A stretch of 64,000 nucleotides of DNA from Halichoerus grypus. Its lineage: Eukaryota > Chordata > Mammalia > Carnivora > Phocidae. A program made the position numbers and the translations under genes. Below, piece after piece: positions 1-10,483 of the stretch. The notes beneath the pieces are model-generated. The model searched no databases, had not been told where the DNA came from, and saw only the letters and a list, made by a program, of their open reading frames with translations. The stretch spans positions 107,768,696 to 107,832,695 of the forward strand of contig NC_135720.1 in the NCBI RefSeq assembly GCF_964656455.1, given 5' to 3'. Every line of letters begins with the position of its first letter. The stretch's first letter is position 1.

Positions 1-414
1 AACATGAACAACAGGACAAAGGGGCAAAACAACAGATGGGGTGGAGAAAACCCCATAGTCTGGGAAATGTGAAGACTATGGAGAGGGTCCAGGGATCCTA
101 TAGAGAAGTAAGTTGGAGTCAGGTCATGTAGAGCCCTGATTCCAGGGTGAGGAGAAGTGTGGGGTTAAGGGGCCACAGGAAGCCCTTGTCTGAACTCTCC
201 TTCTGGACCCATGGAAGCCCAGCGTGCTGGCTACGCAAGACAAGGGGAACCCATGTAAATATGCTGCTTGCTGTAACTTGTGTAGTATAGTCTTTTGCCT
301 CTGGTCTAGGAGGCCTTGTGCCTTTTGCCAGGCTAAGTTGTTAGTGGGGTGAAATCTAAGACTCCTCACGGTTCTTGACAGTAGGCTGGGTTTGAAGGGG
401 AGAGCCTGGAGCTG
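1..414. other. Unassigned non-coding DNA
   Basis: I recognise no gene or repeat here. A 116-codon minus-strand open frame (124-474) runs into the adjoining interspersed repeat and resembles no protein family I know, so I treat it as chance. Confidence 0.5.
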
Positions 415-1045
415 TGGCAAACAGAAGGCTATAGAAGTTAGGATGCTATTGGCTGCAGGTAAGAGAATATGCAACTAAGAATGGCTTAAAAAGAAATGTC
501 TTTTAATGATCTCACATCAACTATGAGATCAGAAAATTCCAGGAGTGGTTAATTTGGCAGCTTAACAACATTAGAGTCTTATTTTTTTTTAAAGGTTTTA
601 TTTATTTATTTGACAGAGAGAGACACAGTGAGAGAGGGAACACAAGTGAGGCAGAAGGAGAAGCAGGCTTCCCGCAGAGCAGGGAGCCCGATGTGGGGCT
701 CGATCCCAGGACCCCGGGATCATGACCTGAGCTGAAGGCAGACACTTAACGACTGAGCCACCCAGGCGCCCAGGACAACATTAGAGTCTTGATTAGCTTC
801 CCTTTGAGGCTCTCTACTTTCTCCTCATAGACCCGAGATGCCTGCCATAACACCAACCATCACAGCCTCACAGAACAATAGGCCATCTTCCCCACAGAAA
901 GCATGTAAGTTAGAGAAAGAGTTTTGTTTTTGTGTGACTCCCTTTCTGTCACGTAGGAAGACTTTCCTTCATGTTTCATTGGCCAGAACTAGGTCAGAGG
1001 CCCACTAAAAATCAATCACTAGCAAATAGGAATGCGATTAACAAA
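415..1045. repeat. Unassigned interspersed repeat, copy 1 of 4, split by a SINE
   Basis: It begins near ggctgcaggtaagagaatat and continues with a tggcttaaaaag-like stretch, a layout that recurs near 11645, 17660 and 22370. A SINE sits inside it (581-774). The far half contains a 'cattggccagaactaggtca' segment comparable to the ends of the other copies. It is probably an old transposon or LTR-type repeat; I cannot name the family. Boundaries are approximate. Confidence 0.5.
581..774 (-). mobile_element. CAN-SINE (SINEC), minus strand, with perfect 16-bp TSD
   Basis: It reads as the reverse complement of a carnivore tRNA-Lys SINE: T-rich tail with ttatttatttatttgacag, a (GA)n tract, gcaggcttcccgcagagcag, and the reversed head ctgagccacccaggcgccc. 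The 16-bp duplication acaacattagagtctt is identical at 565-580 and 775-790, which fixes the insertion. It lies inside an older unnamed repeat. Confidence 0.96.
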
Positions 1046-1055
1046 TAATTTAGAC

Positions 1056-1446
1056 CAGTGATTCTCAAATTTGAGTGTGCTTATTAAAAATTTGTGCTTA
1101 TTAAAAATTGGAGGACTTGGGCGCCTGGGTGGCTCAGATGGTTGAGCATCTGCCTTCGGCTCGGGTCATGATCCTAGGGTCCTGGGATCGAGTCCCGCAT
1201 CAGGGTCCCTGCTGGGCGGGGAGCCTGCTTCTCCCTCTGTCTCTGCCTCTCTCTCTCTCTCTCTCTGACTCTCATGAATAAATAAATAAAACATTTAAAA
1301 AAAATTGGAGGACTTTTTAAAACACAGATTGCTGGGCCTCAGGGTTCTGGCTTAGTAGGTCTGGGGTGGGGCCCAAGAATTTTCATTTCTAACAAGTTCC
1401 CAGATAGGCTGCTGCTGGTCCAGGGACCACACTTTCAGAAGAACTG
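1056..1446 (+). mobile_element. MER5A-like hAT MITE, interrupted by a SINE
   Basis: The left end cagtgattctcaaatttgag and the inner segments aaaacacagattgctgggcc, tagtaggtctggggtggggc and aacaagttcccagat follow the MER5A consensus as I recall it. The right end is near 1446 (ccacactttcagaagaactg). The SINE at 1119-1300 splits it. Non-autonomous DNA transposon with no coding capacity. Confidence 0.85.
1119..1300 (+). mobile_element. CAN-SINE, plus strand, inside MER5A
   Basis: The head gggcgcctgggtggctcag is followed by the tRNA-like region, a (TC)n tract and an aataaataaataaaa tail. The 15-bp TSD aaaattggaggactt is identical at 1104-1118 and 1301-1315. The SINE is therefore younger than the MER5A it interrupts. 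Confidence 0.96.
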
Positions 1447-1715
1447 GTTTAGGGTGCTGGTTCTTAACTCTGCTATATAGTAGAATAACCTTGGGAAGTG
1501 TATATATATATAAAAAACTGTAACTATCTGGGTGATTCTAAGATGTAATATATACATAAAATTTTATATATAAATATATAATGTCTGAGCCATATACCTG
1601 ATCTATTGAATCAAAATTTCAGGCAGCAGGGCCTGTAAACTGGGATTTAAAAAAGAATCCCTCAGGTAATTCTAATGTGCAGTCAGGGTTACACATGCTG
1701 GCCTCAATCAAAATG
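1447..1715 (+). mobile_element. Second MER5-like hAT fragment with an AT-rich insert
   Basis: The segments gctggttcttaactctgct, tggattaaa-type inner sequence, ctcaggtaattctaatgtgc and agtcagggtt match the outline of a MER5 element. A (TA)-rich stretch at about 1500-1585 disrupts the middle. It lies directly after the preceding MER5A copy. Confidence 0.6.
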
Positions 1716-2229
1716 GAATCTCCCTGCCTGATCCCTAAATAGTGTCAGCATTCTCTGAACAAGGAACAGGGAGAATGGCTTGGAGTAGCCAGCCCGCAGT
1801 GGTGGCCGCAGGGAATATCATGGTGCTCAGAACAGTAAATGAAGGAGCACGAGGAGGAGCGGGGACTAGGGGATGACAGGGAGGAGCATCTCTGAGGGCC
1901 TTTGCGGGTAGAAGTGACCATACTTGGAAGTTGATGGGATGTGGAAAGAGAGGGAGAGGGAGGAGGTGATATGGGGTTTCCAGAGAGCCATGAGGAGAAC
2001 GAGGGAACCCAGAGGAGCAGGCTCTGCAGGGATGTAATAGTTCCAATCGGGATGTATGGAGCTGGAGGTGGCCATGCGACATCTTGTGGGACAGCCCTAC
2101 AGGCAGGGGAGTGGGATGGAGGCTGGAGACGCATGATTGAGAGGTGAGGGCTGAAGATGGCCACAGGCACAGCAAGGGTCTTTCTCCTGGGGGAACCCCA
2201 CTCACCCTCGGTCATGCAGTCAGCTACAT
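1716..2229. other. Unassigned DNA, purine-rich on the plus strand
   Basis: GA-rich sequence keeps several frames open on both strands (for example 156 codons on minus, 1735-2205 and 1745-2215). Mutually overlapping frames in biased composition, with no recognisable domain, are not evidence of a gene. Confidence 0.5.
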
Positions 2230-3020
2230 GCCCTTAGGACTCAGCATCTCTTACCTAGGCTATTCTGGCAGAACCCCGTCTGGACTTCCTGCCTCCAGTC
2301 TCTCATGTCCAATAATCCGTTTCCCACACAACCTTCCAAATGATCTTCCTAACACAAAACTGTGATCCTTGGACTCCATTTCTTAAAGCTCTTTCCTAGA
2401 CTGCCACTACCACAGAGAGGTTCTCAGCCTTGGTCACACATTAGAATTGCTTGCAGAAGTGTTTAACAAACTCTGGGCGCTGGGCCACCCTGACACCAGC
2501 TCCTTCAACTCTCTGATTTAACTGTTCTGGGATTTCTATTTTTAAAGTCCTCTTCCAAAGATACCAATGTGTGGCCAGAGTTGAGACTGCTGACCCTGAG
2601 GATGAAGTCCCAACTCTTGGGCCTGGTGTCCTGGCCTCTCCCTACAAAGCTCCTGCTTATCTTGCCACATTGATCTCCCTGTGCTTGTTCCTGGAGCTCA
2701 AGCCCTCTTGTCCCCTGCCATTCCCTGAACACACCATGCACTTTCATGCTTCTGAGACTCCACACCTGCCCTTCCTCTGCTCAGAAAGCCCTTTCTGCTT
2801 GTTGGCTACACGGATGTCTTTATTCCAAGCTCACTCAGCCGAAGCATCATCTCTGTCCTGAGGGCTTCCTTGGTCTTCCAAGGTAGTGACTACTTTTTCT
2901 TGGGTGCCCCCACCTGGTCCTGTTCCTCTATTATAGCACCCATCACTGAAAGGCACAGATGTGTATTCATCTCTTTGATGGGTTTTGCTCACCCACTTAC
3001 TGAAGAGGGACTTCAGGCAG
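2230..3020 (+). mobile_element. L2 LINE 3' portion, split by MER5
   Basis: Phrases typical of the L2 3' region appear in order: cttcctgcctccagtctc, ccttccaaatgatcttcc, then after a MER5 insertion gatgaagtcccaactctt and ccctgccattccctgaacac. It is diverged, mammal-wide in age, and non-functional. The right boundary is approximate. Confidence 0.7.
2410..2584 (+). mobile_element. MER5A/B-like hAT MITE inside L2
   Basis: The left end gaggttctcagccttggt resembles cagtggttctcaaccttgg. The centre has ctctgatttaactgttctg, and the right end is ccagagttgagactgctg. L2 sequence resumes on both sides, so this copy inserted into the L2. The TSD is not clear. Confidence 0.7.
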
Positions 3021-3084
3021 GTTTCTTTAGCCCTGCTGGTCACCACATTTGCTCTAAAAGAGATAATGATGTCCACTGTGTGAT

Positions 3085-3160
3085 TTTCTTTTCTTTTCTT
3101 TTCTTCCTTCCTTCCTTCCTTCCTTCCTTCCTTCCTTCCTTCCTTCCTTCCTTCCTTTAT
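3085..3160. repeat. (TTCT)n/(TTCC)n microsatellite
   Basis: A pyrimidine tract of TTTTC units passes into about fourteen ttcc units. It lies just inside a duplication (3073-3090 versus 3602-3619) that brackets two SINEs, so it probably grew from the T-rich reversed tail of the outer SINE. Confidence 0.9.
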
Positions 3161-3182
3161 TCTTCCATGTTTTTAAATTTTA

Positions 3183-3401
3183 TTATCTTAAAAGATTTTA
3201 TTTAATTAATTAATTAATTAGTTAACTAATTAATTTTTTTGTCAGAGAGAGCACAAGCAGGCAGAGTGGCAGGCGGAGGGAGAGGGAGAAGCAGGCTCCC
3301 CATTGAGCAAGGAGCCTGACGGGGAGCTTGATCCCAGGACCCTGGGATCATGACCCAAGCTGAAGGCAGACACTTAACCAACTGAGCCACCCAGGTGCCC
3401 C
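3183..3401 (-). mobile_element. CAN-SINE, minus strand, inner member of a tandem pair
   Basis: It shows a tail with (TTAA)n expansion (about 3200-3232), gtcagagagagcacaagcag, ggagaagcaggctcccca, cccaggaccctgggatcatg and the reversed head actgagccacccaggtgccc. It directly abuts another minus-strand SINE at 3402 and appears to have inserted in that SINE's tail. Confidence 0.93.
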
Positions 3402-3603
3402 TATTTATTTATTTTAGAGAGAGAGAGAGGGAGCAAGAGTGAGAATGAGCAGGAGGGGCAGAGGGAGTGGGAGAGAGAATCTCAAGCAGACTCAGAGTGA
3501 GCATGGAGCCTGACATGGGGCTCAATCTCACTGCCCTAAGATAACTACCTGAGCTGAAACCAAGAGTCAAATGCTTAACTGACGACGCCACCCAGGGGCC
3601 CCC
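3402..3603 (-). mobile_element. CAN-SINE, minus strand, diverged outer member of a tandem pair
   Basis: The segments tatttatttattttagagag, gggagtgggagagagaatct, ctgagctgaaaccaagagtc and the reversed head cgccacccaggggcccc mark an older SINEC. No separate TSD is seen at its left edge. The likely TSD lies beyond the microsatellite (3073-3090 against 3602-3619; 15 of 18 bases match). Confidence 0.9.
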
Positions 3604-3694
3604 ACTGCGCGAGTTTCTTATGAGGGGCTGAAATGAAACGATTTGTGTTCAGTGTAGAGCGTGTAGAACACAGGGCTTGGCACAGAACCGGCCC

Positions 3695-3990
3695 TCCACT
3701 TCTGGACAAGTGCTGCCCAAAAGAAATACAACAAGCCACAAGAAAGAAAAAAAAGAGAAGTAAAATTAATCTCAGTAGTATATTTTATCTTAACTCAATA
3801 TGTCCCCAATATTGCCTTTGAACATGTAATCAATATAAAAATTATTAATGGGCTAGTTTTACCGGTTTTCGTGGAAGTCTTTGAAACTGTTATTTTACAG
3901 TTCTAGCACATCTCATTTCAGACTAGCCACTTTTCAAGTGCTCACTAGCCGTATGTGGCCGGTAGCTACTGTACTGGACAAGGGCAGGGC
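3695..3990 (+). mobile_element. Non-autonomous hAT-like DNA element
   Basis: The layout (gtgctgcccaaaagaaat, aaattaatctcagtagtata, aacatgtaatcaatataaaa, actagccacttttcaagtgc, ggtagctactgtactggaca) matches a common mammalian hAT-derived repeat whose ends read like ctgtccaatagaa and its reverse complement. I am sure of the repeat type but not the family name. Confidence 0.7.
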
Positions 3991-4115
3991 CAGATTCAAG
4001 AAATTCTGTGAATTTCTTGAGGATATGCACCATATCTGATTTTCCCTTGCATCACTCAATGCTTTGCACAGACTAGTGTTTAATACGTGTCTGTGAGATG
4101 TTATTGATCTAAGTC
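3991..4115 (+). mobile_element. L2 3'-end fragment
   Basis: The order cttgaggatatgcaccatat, gcatcactcaatgctttgca, cagactagtgtttaatacgt follows the L2 terminus (gagggcaggga... gtatccccagtgcctagcacagtgcc... gctcaataaat), heavily diverged. Confidence 0.5.
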
Positions 4116-4489
4116 AGGTAGTTCCAGAGTCATATAATTGGACAGGTTGCCAAGGAGAATAAATGATAAATAGGCTATGGAAACCAGCCAGTGACCAAAA
4201 GTAAGGCACTACCTTACTCTGACAGAGCCAAGGTGGAGGAGCATGAACCATCTCCACAGCAAGTCTGAAGTTAGAAGATTAGAATGGGGAAGGTCTAAAT
4301 ATTGGTCTTGGTGCTGTGGCCACTAATATTTGGGTTCCCTTCAAACTAGTCTCATGCTAAATTAGAGGCAATCAACTCTACCCAATGACAGAATAGGTGG
4401 CCCTTTTTGGGGTAGGATCTTGGGACCACTATGGGAAAATCACTTGACTCCAGAAACCTCCCTGACCAGGCTGAGTTCCAGGGAATGGT
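4116..4489. other. Unassigned DNA
   Basis: I see no open frame, repeat match or RNA-like structure that I can support. Confidence 0.5.
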
Positions 4490-4660
4490 TATTAAAACAG
4501 ACTTGTGTTTAAGTTCTGGTTCTACCATCAATGAGCTGTGTGATCTCAGACAACTTACTTAACCTTTCTGAGTGTCAGCTTCTGCCATCTGTGAAATGCA
4601 GAGACTAACAATAGCATCTGTATCATAAGGTTGCCTTGAGAAGATCACACACTGTGACCA
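4490..4660 (+). mobile_element. MIR SINE
   Basis: The MIR core order is clear: gtttaagttctggttctacc, gagctgtgtgatctcagaca, acttacttaacctttctgag, catctgtgaaatgcagagac, then ataaggttgccttgagaaga. It is an ancient tRNA-derived SINE and non-functional. Confidence 0.85.
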
Positions 4661-5215
4661 GGTCTTGAGGAGACCATATGCTTCTGACATGGCTCCAGAT
4701 TATCCTCACCTCCTGGTATTCACCCCCTGCATATCCCCTCCCTTTGGGTGTGTGCTGGTCTTAGTGACTTAGTTCTAAACAATAGAATACGGCAAAATGT
4801 TGTGATGGTACCTCCATGTGTAGATTACGAAGGCTCTGACTTCCGTCTTGCCAGCGCCCTCTCTTGCTGGTACTCTCTGCTCTCTGAGGAAGCAAGCTTC
4901 CAAGTCACGAGATGCTCTTTGAAGAGGTGCACACGGAAAGGAACAGTGGAGGTCTTGTGCCACAAGCGCACTAGAGCTCCATGAGGAACAGGCTCCCACA
5001 GCTCAAGGGGAAGTAAGTTTTGACAACAATGGGAGTGAGCTTGGAAGTGGGTCCTTCCCGTGGAGTTTTGAGATAAGACTGCGGGCTCCTGGGAGCCAGA
5101 GGACCCAGTAAAATTGTGCCTGGACCCACAGGAACTATGAGGCAATAAATGTGTGTTGTTTTAAGTTGCAAGTCTTGGGGTAATTTGTTACACAGTAATG
5201 GATAACTTATGCATG
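4661..5215 (+). mobile_element. MLT1-type MaLR (ERVL) solo LTR
   Basis: The right end is diagnostic: ggaactatgaggcaataaat, gttgttttaagttgcaagtc, ggggtaatttgttacacag and taatggataacttatg, the AATAAA-plus-terminus of MLT1 LTRs. The left part (gacatggctccagattatcc, gaatacggcaaaatgttgtg) also fits. An old endogenous retroviral LTR with no internal coding region attached; overlapping short frames are chance. Confidence 0.8.
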
Positions 5216-6410
5216 CATGCAGCAATCCGACACAGCACCTAGAACATAGAAGGTGCTCAGTAGCTTTCAATATTACTTTTTAGCAGGGGTAGAAGAAGAG
5301 TTTGCTCTTGGTAAGGTGGTTTTGTCCCATACCACAGAAATTCTCTAAACTAGACAGCCTATTGACAGCTTTTATGAACAGCCTGGATGAAATCAGACTT
5401 GCTTAAGTGGAGTCATAATTTTATTTCTTAAATTACATTCATTCTTTCACCCTGGAGTCGGCATGTACCTGCTCACCCCAGACCTGGTTCCCACCCCTTC
5501 CCATCATGTCCCGGTTCCAACCAGTGCCCCATGTCATCACACTATGAGGACAAAATCAGACCGTTTCCTGGGATGGAGAGCCACAGCCAACCTGGGGCTG
5601 AAAGTAGCTTTAGGAACGAGAATAAGGTACAATCAGTCCACAGGCCTAAGAGGAGTGTTTTGTTTTGTTTCCTTTTTTCAGAACTTGTTTGTCCTCAGAC
5701 AGAAAAACTAGTAAGAAGAATCCATGCATAATGGAGTTAAGCATCTGTGATCGTGAAGCCTGATCAATTGTGAAATGTAATCGATCACAATGTGTCTTGT
5801 CTGGGAAACAAATGTGTTAACTAAGGGGGGGGGGTGGTCCTTGCATCATCGAGAGGAAAGGGACTCCAAGGAGCCTTGATTTGTCAGGTTTTTCTTCTGC
5901 GCTGTCCAGAGCAAGGGGGCACATCTGGCTGACAGGAACATCTACTCTGCTTGACAGGCAGGCCCGAGAGGAGCTGGACCATCAGGCAATCATAACTCAC
6001 CGACATGAGCCATTAAGATCATCCTGCACCTTCTCTGGCAGAATCCTTGCTTACTACACAGTCTTCTGATGAGAATCATTCATTTCCCACGTATGCTGGG
6101 CTCCCACCAACGGACATGAAGTTCTAGTTTTCTCAGAAGTTATAGTTTTCCCTGGAACTAATGAGCTAATATTCTGGCTTATTCCTGAGTCTCTTGAGAG
6201 TTCACACAGCCTGGTCAGTCCCTGACCTCTCAGGCACTGACCAGATAGAGCTGCTGCCTCTCAAAGTGGAGGACATGTGCCTGGGACCTCTTTCCTGCTT
6301 TCTACCCCCTCTTTCTATTCTTTCTCTTCCTCTTTTTTCCTTCTGCTCCACCCACCTCTCTTTCTCTTTCTCAATCTTTCTCTCGGTGTCATGTCTCTGG
6401 TATGAATCCC
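5216..6410. other. Mostly unassigned DNA with simple tracts
   Basis: A short L2/MIR-like terminus (cacctagaacatagaaggtg, about 5235-5280) comes first. Then there is unassigned sequence, a G10 run at 5825-5834, and a pyrimidine-rich tract at about 6296-6395 that keeps a 72-codon minus-strand frame open. No coding gene is supported. Confidence 0.5.
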
Positions 6411-6610
6411 GACATAGCATTTTTGGTTAAGCTAATGGATTTTGGAGCCTACTGGGTTTGAGTCCTGGTTCTGTCATTTAGTAGCCGTGGGCTCTTGGGC
6501 AAGTTACTTTAAACTCTTGGTGACTCATTTGCAAAATGGGAATAATAGCACTTGCCTTGTAAGGCTGATATCAGGATGAAATAAATCAGAGCAGCGCCCT
6601 GGCACTGCTC
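6411..6610 (+). mobile_element. MIR SINE
   Basis: The segments tggattttggagcctactgg, gagtcctggttctgtcattt, gggcaagttactttaaactc and gcaaaatgggaataatagca follow the MIR consensus from head to 3' region. Confidence 0.88.
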
Positions 6611-7643
6611 ACTCAGTGTCAGCTAAGTGACAGATCCTGGGTGCCTGCCGTGTGCCATGTCTGCACTGGGGGCTGGTCATAGATGGGTGGGAGACACAGT
6701 CCTGCCTCCAGTGCACTTGCAGGAAGAATGGGGAGGCAGAGACATCAACAGGTCATTTCAAAGTATGCCCTTACCTGATGTTGGCTCAACGTGAGGGCTA
6801 TTGTCCCTTGGGGACATTTGAGTCTCAATGCTCTGTGTCTTTCCACTGCCACAGGGGTTACTACCCAGGACCAAGGGGTGCAGCATGTGGGTCCAGGAAC
6901 CTTATGTGAGAGGGGGTCTGGAGAGGAGCAAAACCTACAAGGAGAGGCTCAGAGGGCATGGGGGACGAGGTTTGCATCTGTTGCAGCCTTGCAGACATGT
7001 CTCTCCTTGGGTGTTCGGGGCTGGTCCCCACACTCTGTACTGGTCATTTGATGAGAAGCTTAGTGATTCCCTCTTGGTTTATGGCCACTTCAGCCCTGGT
7101 TGGCCTGCAAATGGACAGGTAGGTGTGTTGGTGAGGATGTGAGTTTAACAAGATCCTGATGAATCAATGACTCCAGGACTGACAGTGGTCTGATTGTTGA
7201 GGTTGGCTGTGGCCAGGGAGACCTGACATCATAACGAAGAATAAATGAAGAGATAAGATTGTCTCCTTAGAGGTATGGGAAGGGAGCCATAAATATCACC
7301 ACTATTCACTCCCAGGGGCTTTGCATCCCATTGCCTTGAATGTCCCACTGAAGGGTTTGCTACTGGAGTCTACTCTCTGAAGACCATTGTCATATTCTAC
7401 TCTTCTCTCTTTTGTCAAATGCATCGATTCGGTGTCTTTGCTAATAGGTGTTGCACTTTTAAGCAATTTAAAAATTAAATTAATTTCTTTTGGGAACAGG
7501 TGTTGACTTGGCATGAATAAAAGTCAAAAGGTACTGAAGGGCATACAGAAAGTATCTCCTGCTCCCTATCCTCAACCACCTGGTTCTTCTCCCCAAGATA
7601 ATTAGTGTTAGCAGTTTCTTGTGAGACTGTCAGATCTTTAGAT
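6611..7643. other. Unassigned DNA
   Basis: Several overlapping plus-strand frames of 80-104 codons occur between 6650 and 7140 in a moderately GC-rich stretch. None has a recognisable domain, the frames compete with each other, and no splice-flanked exon stands out. No repeat is recognised. Confidence 0.45.
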
Positions 7644-7654
7644 AAAAGAGACCA

Positions 7655-7820
7655 GGGCACCTGGGTGGCTCAGATGGTCAAGCGTCTGCCTTCAGCTCAG
7701 GTCATGTTCCCAGGGTCCTGGGATCGAGTCCGGCAGTGGGCTCCCTGCTCCTTGGGAGCCTGCTTCTCCCTCTGCCTCTCTCTCTCTCTGTCTCTCATGA
7801 ATAAATAAAAATTAAAAAAA
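7655..7820 (+). mobile_element. CAN-SINE, plus strand, 13-bp TSD
   Basis: The head gggcacctgggtggctcag, the shortened middle ggcagtgggctccctgctcc, (TC)n and tail aataaataaaaattaaaa are present. The TSD aaaagagaccagg is at 7644-7656 and 7821-7833. The short frame across it is the usual SINE artefact. Confidence 0.95.
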
Positions 7821-7856
7821 AAAAGAGACCAGGATTTATGAGATTTCTATCAATTC

Positions 7857-8050
7857 AAAACTTCTTTATTGAGCACAAACCAGGTGCCAAGCACTGGAGG
7901 AGACCACCAGGGAATGGTCTCAGGTCTCTGAGATCCCATGGTGAAGTAGAGGAGCAGCTAGTTTGGCCAACAATTATAATCTGATTCTATTAAAGGAAAA
8001 ACAGAGATATGTGCAAGGTGCAGCGGTAGCACCAAGGGGCAGAGAGAGGA
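7857..8050 (-). mobile_element. L2 3'-end fragment, minus strand
   Basis: Reversed L2 terminus: cttctttattgagcacaaac, caggtgccaagcactggagg, followed by diverged sequence up to the start of an L1 at about 8225. Confidence 0.5.
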
Positions 8051-8224
8051 AATTAAGCCAATAATGGAGAAAGAGGACGGTCTGTAACCCACCTTTTGGG
8101 TTTTCCATGCCACCATGATTGGAGTGCCATAGAATTCATTTCTTCCTTGGTAAATGAGCTTTTGATTCTTTCTCTTAACTTGGTCTCATAGAATTGAAGT
8201 CTATTTTGAATCATCTGCCAACTT

Positions 8225-8915
8225 AAAAAAAAAACAGCTTTACTGAGATTCAGTTCATGTAACACAAAATTTACCTTTTAAAGTGTACAATCCAATATCT
8301 TTTAGTATATTCTACTAAAAGAGAATCTTGCATTAACAGGACAGTCAATTTTAGAACCTTTGCTTTACCCCAAAAGGAAACCTCATACCTCTTCATTGTT
8401 ACCCACAATCTCCCCATCCCCCCAGCCCCTGGCAACAGCTAATCTCCTTTCTATCTCTATAGATCTGCCTATTCTGGACATTTAAATGGATATACATGGA
8501 ATCATGTAATATGTGGCCTTTTGTGTCTGGCTTCTTTCATTTAGCATAGTGTTTTCAAGGTCCATCCATGCTGTAGCACGCATCAGAACTTCATCTGTCT
8601 ATGATGGAATAATACCCCACTGTGTGGATAAACCACATTTTATTGGTCCATTCATCAGTTGATGACATTTGGGTGGTTTCTATGTTTTGGCTGTTGTGAA
8701 TAATGCTGCTATAATCCTTCATGTACAAGGTTTTGTTTGAAAACTTGCTTTTAATTCCCTTGGGTGTGTACCTGGGTGTGGAATTGCTGAGCCCCATGGT
8801 AATTTTATATTTAACTTATTAAGGAATCACCAAATGGTTTTCCACAACAGCCACGCCATTTTACATTTCCACCAGCAGCACACAAGTGTTCCAATGTCTC
8901 ATCTTCCTGCTTTTA
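8225..8915 (-). mobile_element. L1M-type LINE 3' portion, minus strand
   Basis: The antisense L1 3' region reads in order: cagctttactgagattcagt, taaagtgtacaatccaatat, ccccagcccctggcaacagc, attctggacatttaaatgga, ccacattttattggtccatt, ttgggtgtgtacctgggtg and ccatttta-type sequence to 8880. The ORF2 C-terminal part is present only as decayed sequence. 5'-truncated and dead. Confidence 0.9.
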
Positions 8916-9834
8916 GAATTGGACTTTTTTTCCTAGATGCTCCTTCTGGAATCATCCACTTAGCTGCCCACTCTGCGGCCTGTGGACTTACCCTAGGCCT
9001 CAGCCCCTACTTATCTGTTAGCCGACCTGAATTTCTAAATCGTGTCTATCTTTAAACTTTAGATAGGAGAGCTACAGGTCATCACACCTGTATTCATGTC
9101 TAGAGAGTGGAAGCGAAGACCTTGGGAGGCAGAGAAAGAGAGGTGGGGTCTATATAGTAGCCGTACTAAGCTCCTTTTGACCCCAGGGCAGTGACTAATT
9201 GCTTCTTTCTCTGGTTTCCTCACTCTAGGTGAGTCTAGGCAGGAGAGCGAGAACTAGGGAGCCAAGGACAGAGACAGGGAAGCAGAAGGTTAAAGACCTT
9301 GTAATTGTACAGGGTTAAGCCAGGAAGATTTGGAGGCCAGGTGATGTCTAGAGGGGACAAAGAATGTCAGCAGCAAGCCAGGAACCCCGGAGCTGAAAAA
9401 GGAAGATCAAAGCATGGTCCGTACCAGGGGAGGACAGATAAGCCAGTGTTGACCGTGCAGCCCCAGCAGAGTGCATCACAGAGGCTGCTGGCTTTGGAGC
9501 CCCGCTTGAGCTAACCACAAGCTATGGGCTGCTGGCCTTGCAGATGCAGAGGTGATTGCAGATGTTGGGAAGGAAGATTCTTACTGCTCCTGGCAGAGGC
9601 AAAGGGAGGGGAGCTAGAGTGCTGGGGATTAGGAATTGTGACCCTTCGGGAGGATGGTGGCCCCCAAGAGAGCCCACTCTGCATTCTTGCAACCCCCAGT
9701 CATTCTGCCCTCAGGTGTGCTGTGTGGCTATCCAACAAGGCACTGACTGGCAGAGAAGTGGCAAACGAAGTCATTCCTGCAGCCTGGGAAGCCACTAGAT
9801 AGAGGTTGATGCCAAAGCGCAGACCCATTCTGGC
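8916..9834. other. Unassigned DNA
   Basis: Two overlapping plus-strand frames (9524-9802, 9556-9798) and shorter ones carry no recognisable domain. I see no repeat or RNA structure. Confidence 0.45.
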
Positions 9835-10290
9835 TTACCTGTGCACATGATGATAACTGACATACTCATGTGCAAGGCACTGTTCTAGGCAATTTACATG
9901 TGTTGATCCATTTAATCCTTAGTAATCTATGTAGTGGGTAATCTTATAATGCTAGTTTACAGATGAGAAAATTGAAGCACAGAGTGGTTAAGCAACGGCT
10001 CCCCAAAACCCAGCTGGTAAATGCCAGAGCAAGGGTTTGAACCTAGACAGTCTGCTTCCAGGGTGTGTATTTTTTTTTTTTTGAGAGAGAGAGAGAGAGA
10101 GAGCGGGGGTGGGGAGGGGTAGAGGGAGGAGGAGAGAGAGAATCTCAAGCAGGCTCCATGTGAAGGGCTTGATCTCACGACCCTGAGACCATGACCTGAG
10201 CTAAAATCAAGAGTCAGACACTTAATGGACTGAACCACCCAGGTACCCCCAGAGTGTGTACTTTTAACTACTAGGCCATGCTGCTTGTGT
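9835..10290 (-). mobile_element. MIR SINE, minus strand, split by a SINE
   Basis: Reversed MIR: caaggcactgttctaggcaa, ccatttaatccttagtaatc, gtttacagatgagaaaattg, agagtggttaagcaacggct, gtttgaacctagacagtctg. The remaining few dozen bases (taactactaggccatgctgc) lie beyond the SINE at 10070-10250. Confidence 0.85.
10070..10250 (-). mobile_element. CAN-SINE, minus strand, inside MIR
   Basis: It runs from a T tract through (GA)n, gagaatctcaagcaggctcc, catgacctgagctaaaatca and the reversed head accacccaggtacccc. The flanks agggtgtgta (10060-10069) and agagtgtgta (10251-10260) form a 10-bp TSD with one mismatch. The divergence suggests an older SINEC. Confidence 0.9.
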
Positions 10291-10483
10291 CTTTTAACCT
10301 TTGTTGTCCCTTTTCCCTGCCCCCTCCAAGGTCCTGAAGACCCAAGGCCCACTGTCTCCTAGGTGTGGCTGAGATTGCTCCTCCTCTAGTGCCTTGGCCA
10401 ACATCCCTCTCTGCCGCAATTCTACAGACTCTAGATCTCCTCATCTAGCTCTTCCGGCTTCCCCTCATTTCTCCTTGTCTAAG
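10291..10483. other. Unassigned DNA
   Basis: Short stretch between a MIR and an inverted-repeat element. Nothing recognised. Confidence 0.5.

Noticed and set aside
1735..2215. Two overlapping 156-codon minus-strand frames
   Set aside because: They occupy the same purine-rich DNA in different phases, have no domain, and are accompanied by plus-strand frames. Biased composition explains them.
3085..3160. Regular short repeats that might suggest a CRISPR-like array
   Set aside because: It is an uninterrupted tetranucleotide microsatellite with no spacers, in a mammalian genome.
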